The notes: generated by a model not told the origin, from the letters alone. A stretch of 64,000 nt of DNA from Rothia sp. ZJ932 (GCF_016924835.1 NZ_CP070480.1:558001-622000), one strand, 5' to 3'. Positions 27,140 to 36,038 are shown, numbered from the stretch's first letter. A program made the numbers and translations.

Positions 27140-27937
27140 GTGTCGGATCAGGAATTTTCGCCCGAGCTTGATGAAGCTATCGAAGCATCAGAAACCACCG
27201 AGATTGAGAACGCAGAAGCTGAAGACTCAGAGAACATACCCGTTGCGGAGCCTGTAGAAGCTGAAGAGCCTGCAGAAGCTATTGAAGTTGCTGCAGCTCA
27301 GGTTGCTGAGGAAACCGCGGGAGAAGAAGCACCCGCTGTTGATCCCATGGAGGAGTTCAAAGCCAAGTTGCGCCGCCAAGAAGGCGACTGGTTCGTCGTT
27401 CATACTTACGCAGGCTACGAAAACCGCGTGAAGACTAACCTTGAGACCCGTGCTCAGACCTTCAATGCTGAAGAAGACATTTTTGAGATCCAGGTACCTA
27501 TGGAAGAGGTCATGGAGGTCAAAAACGCTTCAAAGAAGATGGTTCGTCGTGTGCGCATTCCCGGTTACGTGCTGGTTCGCATGAACCTGACCGATGAGAC
27601 CTGGGGCGTGGTGCGCCACACCCCCGGCGTTACCGGCTTCGTCGGTCAGGATGCCTACAACCCCGTACCCCTGCGTCTGAACGAAGTCATTGATATGTTG
27701 GCTCCCGTCTTTGAAGCAGAGCTGGCAGAAGCTGGCGAGGTTCCCGCAGCTGCTCCCCAGTACGAAACCGGCTGGGAGGTTGGTGAGGCTGTCACTGTCA
27801 ACGAGGGTCCTTTTGAGGGTATGCCCGCAACCATTTCAGAGATTAAGCCCGAATCGTCATCGATGGTTGTGCTCATTTCTGTCTTTGAGCGCGAAACCCC
27901 CGTGACCCTCAACTTCGGTCAGGTCACCAAGATGTAA
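27140..27937 (+). CDS. nusG: Transcription termination/antitermination factor NusG
   Basis: The 265-residue factor binds RNA polymerase and Rho or ribosomes. An acidic N-terminal extension of about 70 residues, common in actinobacteria, precedes the NGN domain (WFVVHTYAGYENRVKTNLE, then PGYVLVRMNL and VRHTPGVTGFVG). The KOW domain follows (VGEAVTVNEGPFEGMPATI). The GTG at 27140 is chosen; a longer frame opens at 27092 without a family match. It lies downstream of secE and ends in a strong hairpin terminator. Confidence 0.95.
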   Translation: MSDQEFSPELDEAIEASETTEIENAEAEDSENIPVAEPVEAEEPAEAIEVAAAQVAEETAGEEAPAVDPMEEFKAKLRRQEGDWFVVHTYAGYENRVKTNLETRAQTFNAEEDIFEIQVPMEEVMEVKNASKKMVRRVRIPGYVLVRMNLTDETWGVVRHTPGVTGFVGQDAYNPVPLRLNEVIDMLAPVFEAELAEAGEVPAAAPQYETGWEVGEAVTVNEGPFEGMPATISEIKPESSSMVVLISVFERETPVTLNFGQVTKM

Positions 27938-27960
27938 TCAGTCCGTTCGTGGCTGTTTCC

Positions 27961-28026
27961 GACCCGCCTGCGCGCGTCCGCAAACCCCTAGAGAGGGTGT
28001 ATGACGCGCACAGGTGGGTTTTTATA
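27961..28026 (+). terminator. Intrinsic terminator after nusG
   Basis: An 18-base arm at 27961-27978 pairs with 28003-28020, with three G-U-type positions, and a T run follows. The left arm includes GCGCGTCC (27972-27979), another copy of the repeated word. Confidence 0.8.
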
Positions 28027-28136
28027 TGCCCGTCGCATGCTTGCTCTGGAGGGTATGTGAAGAAGCAGACATACGCAGAAAAAGCGCGCCAGTGGTTTTA
28101 AGGACGCAGAGACACTAAGATGGTGTGTTGCATGTG

Positions 28137-28186
28137 TTTACCTAACGCTTGGTAAAGATATGCCCGGCAACCGCGCCACGGTTGCC
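28137..28186 (+). promoter_or_regulatory. Structured leader of rplKA, possible L1 autoregulatory site
   Basis: Two hairpins lie upstream of rplK. TTTACC (28137-28142) pairs with GGTAAA (28151-28156), and GGCAACCG (28166-28173) pairs with CGGTTGCC (28179-28186). In other bacteria L1 represses the rplKA message through a leader mimic of its rRNA site. Whether this structure is that mimic cannot be settled here. Confidence 0.4.
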
Positions 28187-28244
28187 ACCAGCCAGCGTCA
28201 CGCTCCTGTGCGTTGGTTCAACAGCTAAGAAAAGGATGCTTACA

Positions 28245-28673
28245 TTGGCTCCCAAGAAGAAGGTCACAGGCCTCATCAAGCTGCAGATTCAGGCAGGCGC
28301 TGCTAACCCCGCTCCTCCTGTTGGCCCCGCACTGGGTCAGCACGGCGTGAACATCATGGAGTTCACTAAGGCGTACAACGCTGCAACTGAACACATGCGC
28401 GGCAACATCGTTCCGGTTGAAATCACCGTTTACGAAGACCGTTCATTCACCTTCATCACCAAGACCCCTCCCGCATCAGGTCTCATTAAGAAGGCTGCTG
28501 GCGTTGCTAAGGGTTCAGGCGTTCCCCACACCCAGAAAGTCGGCTCAATCACAGAAGCTCAGGTTCGTGAAATCGCTGAGACCAAGATGCAGGACCTCAA
28601 TGCAAACGACATCGACGCAGCAGCGAAGATCATTGCAGGTACCGCACGCTCAATGGGTATTGAGGTTAAGTAA
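28245..28673 (+). CDS. rplK: 50S ribosomal protein L11
   Basis: L11 (142 residues) forms the GTPase-associated centre with 23S rRNA. It shows [37 protein letters not shown] and a C-terminal rRNA-binding domain ending RSMGIEVK. The start is the TTG at 28245, eight bases after AAGGA, which gives the family N terminus MAPKKK. The ATG at 28236 would overlap the ribosome site. It is followed by rplA. Confidence 0.95.
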   Translation: MAPKKKVTGLIKLQIQAGAANPAPPVGPALGQHGVNIMEFTKAYNAATEHMRGNIVPVEITVYEDRSFTFITKTPPASGLIKKAAGVAKGSGVPHTQKVGSITEAQVREIAETKMQDLNANDIDAAAKIIAGTARSMGIEVK

Positions 28674-28800
28674 CACCTCCCCGTAGCTTTTAGCTACACA
28701 CAACAATTTTTAGGCGCTAGCGACTAGGCATCTAGTAGCTGGCATGTGGGAAGAGCCCGCGCGGTTCATATTCACCACAACTGCATAAGGAGATAAGCAG

Positions 28801-29496
28801 ATGGCAAAGCGCAGCAAAGCGTACCAGGCAGCTGTAGCCAAGATTGAAGAGGGTAAGTTCTACACCCCCGCCGAGGCTATTGCTCTTGCAAAAGAAACCT
28901 CATCAACCAAGACCGATGCAACCGTTGAGGTTGCACTGCGTCTTTCAGTTGACCCCCGTAAGGCTGACCAGATGGTGCGCGGCACCGTTAACCTGCCCAA
29001 CGGCACCGGTAAAACTGCACGCGTTGTAGTTATTGCTGAAGGTGATAAGGCAGCAGAAGCTGAAGCAGCTGGCGCAGATTTCGTTGGTTCAGACGAACTG
29101 ATCGCTAAGATTGCTGGCGGCTGGGTTGACTTCGACGCAGCAGTTGCTACTCCCAACCTCATGGGCAAGGTAGGTCGCTTGGGTAAGGTTCTTGGTCCTC
29201 GTAACCTGATGCCGAACCCCAAGACCGGTACCGTCACCATGGATGTCACCAAGGCTGTTAACGACATCAAGGGCGGTAAGATTGACTTCCGCGTTGACCG
29301 TAACTCAAACCTTCACTTCATCATCGGTAAGGCTTCATTCTCAGAAGCTCAGCTGGTTGAGAACTTTGAGACAGCTCTTGAGGAAATCAACCGCCTCAAG
29401 CCCTCATCATCAAAGGGTCGCTACATCTCAAAGGCTACCGTTGCTACCACCTTCGGCCCCGGCGTTCCCGTGGATCCCTCAGAGGTTGCAGCATAA
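28801..29496 (+). CDS. rplA: 50S ribosomal protein L1
   Basis: L1 (231 residues) builds the mobile L1 stalk and represses its own operon. It begins [20 protein letters not shown] and contains the rRNA-binding [20 protein letters not shown] region and [20 protein letters not shown] near the C terminus. A ribosome site, AAGGAGATAA, precedes the ATG. Its terminator is at 29528-29566, so rplKA is separated from rplJL. Confidence 0.96.
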   Translation: MAKRSKAYQAAVAKIEEGKFYTPAEAIALAKETSSTKTDATVEVALRLSVDPRKADQMVRGTVNLPNGTGKTARVVVIAEGDKAAEAEAAGADFVGSDELIAKIAGGWVDFDAAVATPNLMGKVGRLGKVLGPRNLMPNPKTGTVTMDVTKAVNDIKGGKIDFRVDRNSNLHFIIGKASFSEAQLVENFETALEEINRLKPSSSKGRYISKATVATTFGPGVPVDPSEVAA

Positions 29497-29527
29497 TCTA
29501 GCTTTTTAGGTTTATAGCTTTTATAAG

Positions 29528-29566
29528 AATCCGGCACCTGCTTGCAAGAGTCAGTGCCGGATTTTT
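29528..29566 (+). terminator. Intrinsic terminator after rplA
   Basis: AATCCGGCAC pairs with GTGCCGGATT over ten bases around a 16-base loop, followed by TTTTG. Confidence 0.8.
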
Positions 29567-29672
29567 GTATATCTGCATCAACATGATTTGTTGAAATCAT
29601 TGCCGGTCGCCAATATAGGTTTCTATGGTTATGGCAAGCTGTTGCACATTTACCGTTGCAATAGGGAGCAAC

Positions 29673-30309
29673 ATGAGACCGGTGAGAAAAATCTGGTTGT
29701 TATGCGTAATCTTGTTTTCGTTGGGGAACAACAATCATCGTAGTAACAACGATTTACGGCGGTATTCAATACCGGATTGCTGAAGATGCTGGAGAGGCAG
29801 ACTTAACCGCTCCCCAAGAGCTTATGTATGCGTATTCAGTAGGATCTTGGGTTCTTTGCGGGGGTTCTGGCTACGAGACCTTGGTGGGCTTGATCTTTCA
29901 CCTGAGACCATACTTTTTGTGGTGAAAAGTCCAAAGAGCTAGTCACGATGAAGCTGGTGTGTGGTGAGCATCCTTGACCTTGTTTATCTGAAAACTGTTT
30001 TCATTACCGTACACCCAGCTTCGTGTACGGCGGGTACAGCCGGTGTATGGCAAGTTGCCAGACGCTGCGAGCGGTGGCTTGCGCGTCCTCTCGCAATGGC
30101 ATCCCTATGAGCTTGAACTGTCAGCCTTTAAGTGATTAAGCCCGCTTAATCCCGGAATTTACAGCTTTAACTTGTTCATCGTAGCCTCGGTGTGGTTAGA
30201 TGGAAGAACCAAAGACCGCCGGTCACTGGATATTTCTGTGCTTGTTAGCTCTCAAGGCAAGCAAACGCTGAAATGCCCATCGAAGAACTCGTATGAGTCG
30301 CCTGCGTAG
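29673..30309 (+). pseudogene. Decayed gene for a membrane-anchored protein
   Basis: An ATG after AGGGAG starts MRPVRKIWLLCVILFSLG, a basic-hydrophobic membrane anchor. At the G run 29723-29726 a one-base shift leads into TTIIVVTTIYGGIQYRIAED and then an acidic exported-looking stretch. Further frame changes occur near 29860 and 29945. Open protein-like segments continue with LRVLSQWHPYELELSAFK, then an in-frame TGA, and SPLNPGIYSFNLFIVASVWL to a TAG at 30307-30309. At least three lesions disrupt one protein of about 210 residues. The family is not recognised. Confidence 0.6.
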
Positions 30310-30318
30310 GTGAAGAAC

Positions 30319-30347
30319 TTGACACACCAAGCTTGAATTTTTAGCTT
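30319..30347 (+). promoter_or_regulatory. Candidate promoter of rplJL
   Basis: TTGACA at 30319-30324 is followed after 17 bases by TAGCTT at 30342-30347. The -35 is perfect and the spacing ideal. Transcription would begin near 30354, just before the leader hairpin. Confidence 0.6.
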
Positions 30348-30358
30348 GCGTATTTCAT

Positions 30359-30389
30359 GCCTCGACGCCTTCGCTTCGAGGCTTTTTTT
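30359..30389 (+). terminator. Terminator-like hairpin in the rplJ leader
   Basis: GCCTCGA pairs with TCGAGGC around CGCCTTCGCT, followed by seven T. It lies between the candidate promoter and rplJ, so it may be an attenuator that limits L10/L12 expression. It could also end stray transcription from the upstream pseudogene. Confidence 0.6.
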
Positions 30390-30438
30390 ATGGGTTCAAA
30401 ACTGGCCGGTGTGTTTAGAAAAGATCGGAAGGAATACC

Positions 30439-30981
30439 ATGGCAACAGCAGAAAAGGCAGCTGTAGTTGTAGAGCTGAAGGAACGTTTCTCAAGCTCCAA
30501 CGCAGTTGTACTCACTGAGTATCGTGGTCTCTCAGTTGCGAAGCTCAAAGAGCTTCGCCGCGCTCTCGGCGCAGAGACCGAATACGCCGTGGTGAAGAAC
30601 ACCCTAGCAGGTATCGCTGCTAAGGAAGCTGGCATCGACGCGTTCGAGGGGCAGCTTGCAGGTCCTAGCGCAATTGCATTCATCAACGGTGAATTCATTG
30701 ACGCTGCAAAGGCACTGCGTGACTTCGCCAAGGAAAACCCCCAGCTTATCGTCAAGGGCGGCTTCTACGAAGGTGAAGCTCTTGATGAGGCCGGTGTCAA
30801 CCGCTTCGCAAACCTCGAATCACGCGAGGTTCTGCTGGCAAAGGTTGCAGGCGGCGCGAAGGGTGCGCTCTCCAAGATTGCACGCACCGTGGATGCCCTG
30901 CGTATCAAGCTCGAAGAATCAGAAGGTGCAGCACCTGCGGCAGAAGCAGCAGAAGAAGCACCCGCAGAGGACGCAGAGTAA
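30439..30981 (+). CDS. rplJ: 50S ribosomal protein L10
   Basis: L10 (180 residues) is the base of the ribosomal stalk and binds L12 dimers through its C-terminal helix. It shows KAAVVVELKERF, VVLTEYRGLSVAKLKELRR and an Ala/Glu-rich tail. The ATG at 30439 follows GGAAGGA. A longer frame from 30346 runs through the leader hairpin and is rejected. rplL follows after 127 bases. Confidence 0.95.
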   Translation: MATAEKAAVVVELKERFSSSNAVVLTEYRGLSVAKLKELRRALGAETEYAVVKNTLAGIAAKEAGIDAFEGQLAGPSAIAFINGEFIDAAKALRDFAKENPQLIVKGGFYEGEALDEAGVNRFANLESREVLLAKVAGGAKGALSKIARTVDALRIKLEESEGAAPAAEAAEEAPAEDAE

Positions 30982-31108
30982 TACTTTTCCTCACGGAAGG
31001 TGTCACCACCTCACCTGATACTTCAGGTAGCCCGCACCTGCGGGCGGTAGATTACAAGATTTTTCAAAGGTAGGGAAAACCCTACACTGATAAAGAAGGA
31101 GCCTCACA

Positions 31109-31486
31109 ATGGCTAAGCTTTCAATCGAAGAACTCATTGCAGCATTCAAGGAACTCTCACTCGTAGAGGTTTCAGAATTCGTTAAGGCATTCGAAGAAGA
31201 ATTCGACGTAACCGCAGCAGCTCCCGTCGCAGTTGCAGGCGTAGCAGGCGGCGACGCTGGTGCAGCTGAAGAGCAGACCGAATTCGACGTAGTTCTCGAA
31301 TCAGCTGGCGATAAGAAGATCGCAGTTATCAAGGAAGTACGTGCGCTGACCTCACTGGGTCTGAAGGAAGCTAAGGATCTCGTTGACTCAGCTCCCAAGG
31401 CTATCCTCGAAGGCGCTTCAAAGGAAGACGCAGAGAAGGCAAAGGAAGCTCTCGAAGGCGCTGGCGCAACCATCACCCTCAAGTAA
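31109..31486 (+). CDS. rplL: 50S ribosomal protein L7/L12
   Basis: L12 (125 residues) recruits translation GTPases to the ribosome. The N-terminal dimerisation helices ([20 protein letters not shown]) are joined by an Ala-rich hinge to the C-terminal domain ([20 protein letters not shown], then [11 protein letters not shown]). A strong GAAGGAG site precedes the ATG. Confidence 0.97.
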   Translation: MAKLSIEELIAAFKELSLVEVSEFVKAFEEEFDVTAAAPVAVAGVAGGDAGAAEEQTEFDVVLESAGDKKIAVIKEVRALTSLGLKEAKDLVDSAPKAILEGASKEDAEKAKEALEGAGATITLK

Positions 31487-31538
31487 TTCTTTTACTTTTT
31501 GCTCCTACAGAATGGCAACGTTCTGCAGTGAGAATCGA

Positions 31539-31569
31539 CAAGGCGGTACTCGTTACGAGTGCCGCCTTG
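31539..31569 (+). terminator. Probable terminator hairpin after rplL
   Basis: CAAGGCGGTACTCG pairs with CGAGTGCCGCCTTG over 14 bases (one G-U) around TTA. The following tail, CGGCTTTAA, is only weakly T-rich. Confidence 0.6.
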
Positions 31570-31736
31570 CGGCTTTAACGGGGGTGGATGCGTCCGCCTG
31601 CTTGGAGAGCATACGTTCCTAGGAGTTTTTCGGGGCTGGGTAGGGAAGGGGAGTAGCCGTACGGGTGGCACCTGCACGGGGTAGGATGATGAGATGCTCA
31701 CCGGAACCTTGTGACTTGCCCCGACATACTGCGGTG

Positions 31737-31792
31737 TTGATAGCGCTAACGAATTGTGCAATGCCTAGAATGTAGTAGGCAAACGTTTGACA
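31737..31792. promoter_or_regulatory. Two LacI-type operator candidates upstream of the GH32 gene
   Basis: TTGATAGCGCTAACGA (31737-31752) is a near-palindrome centred on AGCGCT. CAAACGTTTG (31780-31789) is a perfect palindrome with a central CG. Both have the form bound by LacI-family regulators, and a LacI-family gene lies 3 kb downstream in the same cluster. Repression by that protein is inferred. Confidence 0.5.
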
Positions 31793-31814
31793 TAACGGAA
31801 GGTACCCGTCACCT

Positions 31815-33308
31815 GTGGATATTTACGCCCCGCGCACCGATGCTACTGAACTGCTTGAAGCTGCCGAGACAGCCTACCTACAGCACGCCCAGACTGTGCA
31901 GGAAGACCCGGAGTACCCCAAACTGCACCTAGCCCCACCGGTGGGTAGGCTCAATGACCCCAACGGCTTGCTCTACGACAACGGCGTGTACCATGCTTTT
32001 TACCAGTACTCACCGCTCCACCCCACTCGCGCAGTTTTTTGGCGTCACGCCACCAGCACCGATTTGACACGCTGGGAGGACGACCAGACCGCTATTGCCC
32101 CGGTGACCTGGTACGACAAATCCGGTTGCTACTCGGGCTCAGGGTTTATTGCCCCCGACGGTACTTACGAATTTTTCTACACCGGCAATATCAAAGACGA
32201 TAATGATGTACGTAGCGTCTACCAAGCCATGTTCGTATCAAAGGATCAGGGCAGGACCTTCGAGCGTTTAGAATCAAACCCCCTCATCGCCGATCAGCCC
32301 GCAGGCTACACCGCCCACTTTCGTGACCCCCACCTTGTAGAGCGTCATGGCGCGTACGCCGCGGTGCTCGGTGCTCAACGTGAAGATCTGACCGGTGCAA
32401 TTGCTTTATACACTTCGGAGGATCGCCGCAACTGGAACTTTGAGGGCGAAATCGAGTTCTCTGATCCTGCGTTGCACGCCATGGGCTACATGTTGGAATG
32501 TCCAATTCTTTTTTTGATGGTTGATGAGGCAACTGGCGAAGAGAAAGATGTGATGATGTTCTGCCCGCAGGGCATGGAGGCTGAGGGTGAGAAATACAAC
32601 AACATTTATCAGTGCGGGTATGTGGTGGGAAAACTGACCGGCACATCATTTGCTGTGGAGCAGGCATTTACCGAGATTGACGCTGGTTTCGAGTTCTACG
32701 CCCCACAGACCGTTCACAAGGCTGAAGACACCCACGGTGCTCCTGTGCTGATGGCGTGGATGGGCAACGCCGAGCAAGACGATCAGCCCAGCTGGGATAA
32801 GAACTGGGTGCATATGCTCACCTACCCGCGTGAACTTTCCTTGCGTGGCGGCAAAATCTACCAGCGTCCTGTCTCGCAACTGGAACGAGTGTTACCGCTT
32901 GAGCCTGTAACTGTTGGTGCTGATGGTGTTATCGCTCAGTTGGGCGGACGCCGCCAGTTTAGGCTAGCGGGCACCGCTAACCTCAGTCAGGGCGACGTTC
33001 GAATTGTACTTACTGATGGTGCAAGCGACGCTGTTATTCTTACCCTTACGCAAGACTGTGCTGTGCTGGATCGCAGCGGAACCCGCTATCAGGTAGGCGG
33101 AGCCACCCGTCGTCGCATCCTGCCGCTCAGCGATACTAAGGATTTCGAAATGCTCTTTGACGGTTCTGCCGTGGAAGTCTTTGTCGACGGCGGTAGAGAA
33201 GTCTTTACCAGCCGCGTCTTTTTGCATGAAGAACCGGGGGAGTTGCGCGTTCGCGCCACTGCACAAGGAGTTCTCAGTAACGTTCGTGTAGGCGTTATGG
33301 ACCGTTAG
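31815..33308 (+). CDS. scrB: Glycoside hydrolase family 32 sucrose(-6-phosphate) hydrolase
   Basis: The 497-residue enzyme cleaves the beta-fructosyl bond of sucrose or sucrose 6-phosphate. The nucleophile lies in PPVGRLNDPNGLLYDNG near residue 50. It also has HFRDPHLVE (transition-state Asp) and the acid/base Glu in MLECPILFL near 235, followed by a C-terminal beta-sandwich. There is no signal peptide, so it is cytoplasmic. The GTG at 31815 is used. With an EIIA component and a LacI regulator nearby, a sucrose-PTS role is likely. Confidence 0.88.
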   Translation: MDIYAPRTDATELLEAAETAYLQHAQTVQEDPEYPKLHLAPPVGRLNDPNGLLYDNGVYHAFYQYSPLHPTRAVFWRHATSTDLTRWEDDQTAIAPVTWYDKSGCYSGSGFIAPDGTYEFFYTGNIKDDNDVRSVYQAMFVSKDQGRTFERLESNPLIADQPAGYTAHFRDPHLVERHGAYAAVLGAQREDLTGAIALYTSEDRRNWNFEGEIEFSDPALHAMGYMLECPILFLMVDEATGEEKDVMMFCPQGMEAEGEKYNNIYQCGYVVGKLTGTSFAVEQAFTEIDAGFEFYAPQTVHKAEDTHGAPVLMAWMGNAEQDDQPSWDKNWVHMLTYPRELSLRGGKIYQRPVSQLERVLPLEPVTVGADGVIAQLGGRRQFRLAGTANLSQGDVRIVLTDGASDAVILTLTQDCAVLDRSGTRYQVGGATRRRILPLSDTKDFEMLFDGSAVEVFVDGGREVFTSRVFLHEEPGELRVRATAQGVLSNVRVGVMDR

Positions 33309-33320
33309 CGAAAGCATGAA

Positions 33321-33361
33321 GAAAAACCACCTACTTTCTCACCGAGTGTAGGTGGTTTTTC
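33321..33361. terminator. Bidirectional terminator after the GH32 gene
   Basis: GAAAAACCACCTAC pairs with GTAGGTGGTTTTTC over 14 bases around a 13-base loop, with A and T runs on the two sides. Confidence 0.85.
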
Positions 33362-33551
33362 AACTCTCATTGCCAAACCTCGCGGTGGTGATGCATTTCA
33401 GCGGATGCTGTTCTGGGGCGAAGAAATCATGGCTTTCAAGCGGTAAACCTACCAAGTTTTGGTACTGACCCAGCCATACAAAATATGCGAGCCCGATAAC
33501 AAGCAATGATAGGATTACACTGTATCTAAACTCAACGGTGAGCGCTGACAT
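33360..33551 (-). CDS. Possible 63-residue single-span membrane protein
   Basis: The minus-strand ATG at 33551 is preceded by GGTGAG at good spacing. The product has one clear transmembrane helix (YSVILSLLVIGLAYFVWLGQ) followed by a short soluble tail. It stops at the shared terminator and is divergent from the EIIA gene. No family is recognised. The helix and ribosome site favour a real gene, but conservation is unknown. Confidence 0.4.
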   Translation of the reverse strand: MSALTVEFRYSVILSLLVIGLAYFVWLGQYQNLVGLPLESHDFFAPEQHPLKCITTARFGNES

Positions 33552-33584
33552 ATGATCTCACCGGTAAGCAAGGAGGGTCTTCGC

Positions 33585-34145
33585 ATGGCAGGCTTTTTCT
33601 CAAAAATTTTTGGTGGATCAAGTAACGAGCAACAGGCGCCGGTGGCTCCGGTAGCTGCGGCAACCGGTGGTAACCAGCTAGTACTGGGCGCTCACATGAA
33701 CGGTACCGTTCACGAACTTTCTCAGGTTTCTGACCCCACTTTCTCCACCGGTGCGCTAGGACCCGGTGCAGCTATCGAGCCCACCGAAGGCGTCCTGTAC
33801 GCTCCTGCTGACGGCGAACTCACCGTAGCTTTCCCCACCGGTCACGCCGTCGGCATTCGCACCCCCGAAGGTGTAGAGCTGCTCATCCACATCGGCTTCG
33901 ACACAGTAGAACTCGATGGTAAGCACTTTGATATTCAGGTTAAGAAGGGCGACAAGGTCAAGCGCGGCGACGTACTGGTGAAGTTTGACCTTGAAGCAGT
34001 CAAGGCAGCGGGTTACGACATCACAACCCCCCTTGTGGCAACCAACCACAAGCGAATCGTTGCCTCAACATCTCTGCACCAGAGCACCGCTGGTTCAGCG
34101 CCCATTACCGCAGGTGATGACTTCTTGGTCTACAGCTTGAACTAG
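33585..34145 (+). CDS. crr: PTS glucose/sucrose-type EIIA component
   Basis: The 186-residue protein is a stand-alone EIIA of the glucose superfamily. It passes phosphate from HPr to a membrane EIIBC. The phosphorylated histidine is in LLIHIGFDTVEL near residue 105, with the second conserved histidine upstream in FPTGHAVGIRTPEG. The N terminus MAGFFSKIFGG is an amphipathic stretch, like the membrane-binding helix of E. coli EIIA-Glc. The ATG at 33585 follows AAGGAGG by a good distance. No EIIBC gene is in the window. Confidence 0.9.
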   Translation: MAGFFSKIFGGSSNEQQAPVAPVAAATGGNQLVLGAHMNGTVHELSQVSDPTFSTGALGPGAAIEPTEGVLYAPADGELTVAFPTGHAVGIRTPEGVELLIHIGFDTVELDGKHFDIQVKKGDKVKRGDVLVKFDLEAVKAAGYDITTPLVATNHKRIVASTSLHQSTAGSAPITAGDDFLVYSLN

Positions 34146-34178
34146 TAAAACTTCTCAGTGCTACGGCATTGTTGTAAC

Positions 34179-34211
34179 AGCAACCGCTCCACGACGGAGC
34201 GGTTGCTTTTT
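34179..34211 (+). terminator. Intrinsic terminator after crr
   Basis: AGCAACCGCTCC pairs with GGAGCGGTTGCT over 12 bases around ACGAC, followed by TTTT. Confidence 0.85.
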
Positions 34212-34349
34212 ATATCATGACGAGGTTCTACACCCACATTCGCCGAAACTCGCACCGCACTAGGGCAGACGCATGGTACTTTAGAATTCAATAGACCGGA
34301 CCACGCAGAAAAGAAGCAGTCCCGGTTTCCTCCTGTGGAAGGTGCTTTC

Positions 34350-34982
34350 ATGAAGATTACCGTGCGCGAAGCGACGGCTGCTGATATCCCCGGTGCCATT
34401 CACGCCCTCGTCGATGGATTCAGCAAAGACCCCGTCATGAGTGGGGCGCTCGGTGGCTCCATGAAAATAGAACGCATTCGTGCCCTCTTTGAACTCCAGA
34501 TTCGCACCCAGTATTCCCACGCCGACCAAGGCAGAGTAGACGTCGCCGTCGATACCTCAGGTAAAGTTCTTGGGGCTGCGCTCTGGGCAACCCCTCACAA
34601 ATCAACTAGCTTTGTGGACGAGCTCAAACAAGTAGGTGAATACGTTCAGGTTCTGCGAGGCTCCCTTATCAGCGCCGCTCTAACCGAGTACAAGCTGCTC
34701 AAAGCGCGTCCAGTCTTCAAACACTGGTATCTGTACACCATTGGCGTACATAAGGACGCGCGCGGTCACGGGGTTGGTAGCGCCCTCCTTGACTTCCGCC
34801 GCGAACAGCTGGGTGAATATCCCGCCTACCTAGAAGCCTCTACATATAACAGCGCAGCCCTCTACAAACGTCACGGTTTCGTAGAGCTTGGCGGTTACGG
34901 CAAACTCTCCAAAGCAGCCATCGGCATGTGGCACCCGGCACCGATCTCATCCATCGACAAAAACCACGCGACCGCCAGATAA
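34350..34982 (+). CDS. GNAT family N-acetyltransferase
   Basis: The 210-residue protein has a GNAT fold: ITVREATAADIPGAIHALVD at the N terminus, and an acetyl-CoA loop IGVHKDARGHGVGSALLDFR near residue 140. It continues with ASTYNSAALYKRHGFVELG. The acetyl acceptor cannot be predicted. The ATG at 34350 is used; a GTG 15 bases earlier is the alternative. It lies between crr and the LacI regulator, with a short spacer to the latter. Confidence 0.82.
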   Translation: MKITVREATAADIPGAIHALVDGFSKDPVMSGALGGSMKIERIRALFELQIRTQYSHADQGRVDVAVDTSGKVLGAALWATPHKSTSFVDELKQVGEYVQVLRGSLISAALTEYKLLKARPVFKHWYLYTIGVHKDARGHGVGSALLDFRREQLGEYPAYLEASTYNSAALYKRHGFVELGGYGKLSKAAIGMWHPAPISSIDKNHATAR

Positions 34983-35032
34983 GACGCCCCAGCCCACTTC
35001 ACACTAACTCATCCAGACGAAAGAACCTTCAC

Positions 35033-36019
35033 GTGGCACACCCCAAACTGCACGACGTTGCTGCGCTCGCCTGTGTTTCTGTAACGACTGTATCGCGAGT
35101 GCTCAATAACCGCGGCTACCTGAGCGAGGCAACCAAAAATAAGGTTTTTGCTGCGATTGAAGAACTTGATTACCGACCGAACGCTATCGCCCGCTCCTTG
35201 CAAAACCAGCGGACCAATCTTATAGCCCTTATCTTTCCCACCATGGTTAATCCTTTTTATGGGGAGATTGCCACACACCTTGAACGGACTTTGTCGGCGC
35301 GTAATTACAGGGTGGTGCTGTGTAATAGCCAGGGGCACCCGGCACGTGAAGAACGCTACCTTGAGATGCTACGTGCCCGACAGGTCGATGGCATTATTAC
35401 AGGCGCTCACTCAGAGGTGATTGCTACCTACCCTAAACTTGACGCGCCATTGGTGACCATTGACCGTGAACAAACCGATAAGTACCCCAATATTCGTTGC
35501 GATAACTACGGGGCTGCGCAGCAGGTGACCAAAATGCTGATTGAAAGTGGGGCGCAGTCGATAGTGCATATTGCCTCAACTATCTCTGCTACGAACGAGC
35601 GTCAGCGCGGTTATACCGAGCAGATACTTGCCGCAGGATATGAGCCACAGATTCTTGAAGTCGGTTTCACCACCGAATCCGAGCGCAAACGTCACCTGAT
35701 TGAAGAGTATCTCAACGAGCATCCTGACGTAGATGCTGTGTTTGCTTCTAACGATGTGTACGCGGCGCACACTTTATCATGGGCACAGAAAAACGGTGTG
35801 AAGGTTCCTGAGGATCTTCAGATTATTGGTTTTGACGGTACCGAGGCGTTACGCACCCTTTTTCCGCACCTTGCAACCGTGGTTCAGCCGTTAGAGGCTA
35901 TTGCCCAGCGGGCAGCAGACCACCTGATTGCCGCTATCGAGAATCAGCCCCTTGATACTGATGCTTCTTTAGATGTTCTCAAAGCTGATATCTTGATGGG
36001 GAAAACCCTCCGCAAGTAG
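35033..36019 (+). CDS. LacI family transcriptional regulator
   Basis: The 328-residue repressor has the N-terminal helix-turn-helix LHDVAALACVSVTTVSRVLN and the hinge RPNAIARSLQNQRTN, then a periplasmic-binding-protein-like effector domain (LIALIFPTMVNPFYGEIATH). ScrR/CcpA-like regulators of sugar operons have this layout. The GTG at 35033 starts the family N terminus; the upstream open frame belongs to the preceding gene's end. Its likely targets are the palindromes before the GH32 gene. Confidence 0.88.
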   Translation: MAHPKLHDVAALACVSVTTVSRVLNNRGYLSEATKNKVFAAIEELDYRPNAIARSLQNQRTNLIALIFPTMVNPFYGEIATHLERTLSARNYRVVLCNSQGHPAREERYLEMLRARQVDGIITGAHSEVIATYPKLDAPLVTIDREQTDKYPNIRCDNYGAAQQVTKMLIESGAQSIVHIASTISATNERQRGYTEQILAAGYEPQILEVGFTTESERKRHLIEEYLNEHPDVDAVFASNDVYAAHTLSWAQKNGVKVPEDLQIIGFDGTEALRTLFPHLATVVQPLEAIAQRAADHLIAAIENQPLDTDASLDVLKADILMGKTLRK

Positions 36020-36038
36020 TTCCTTTACAGTGCTGGGG

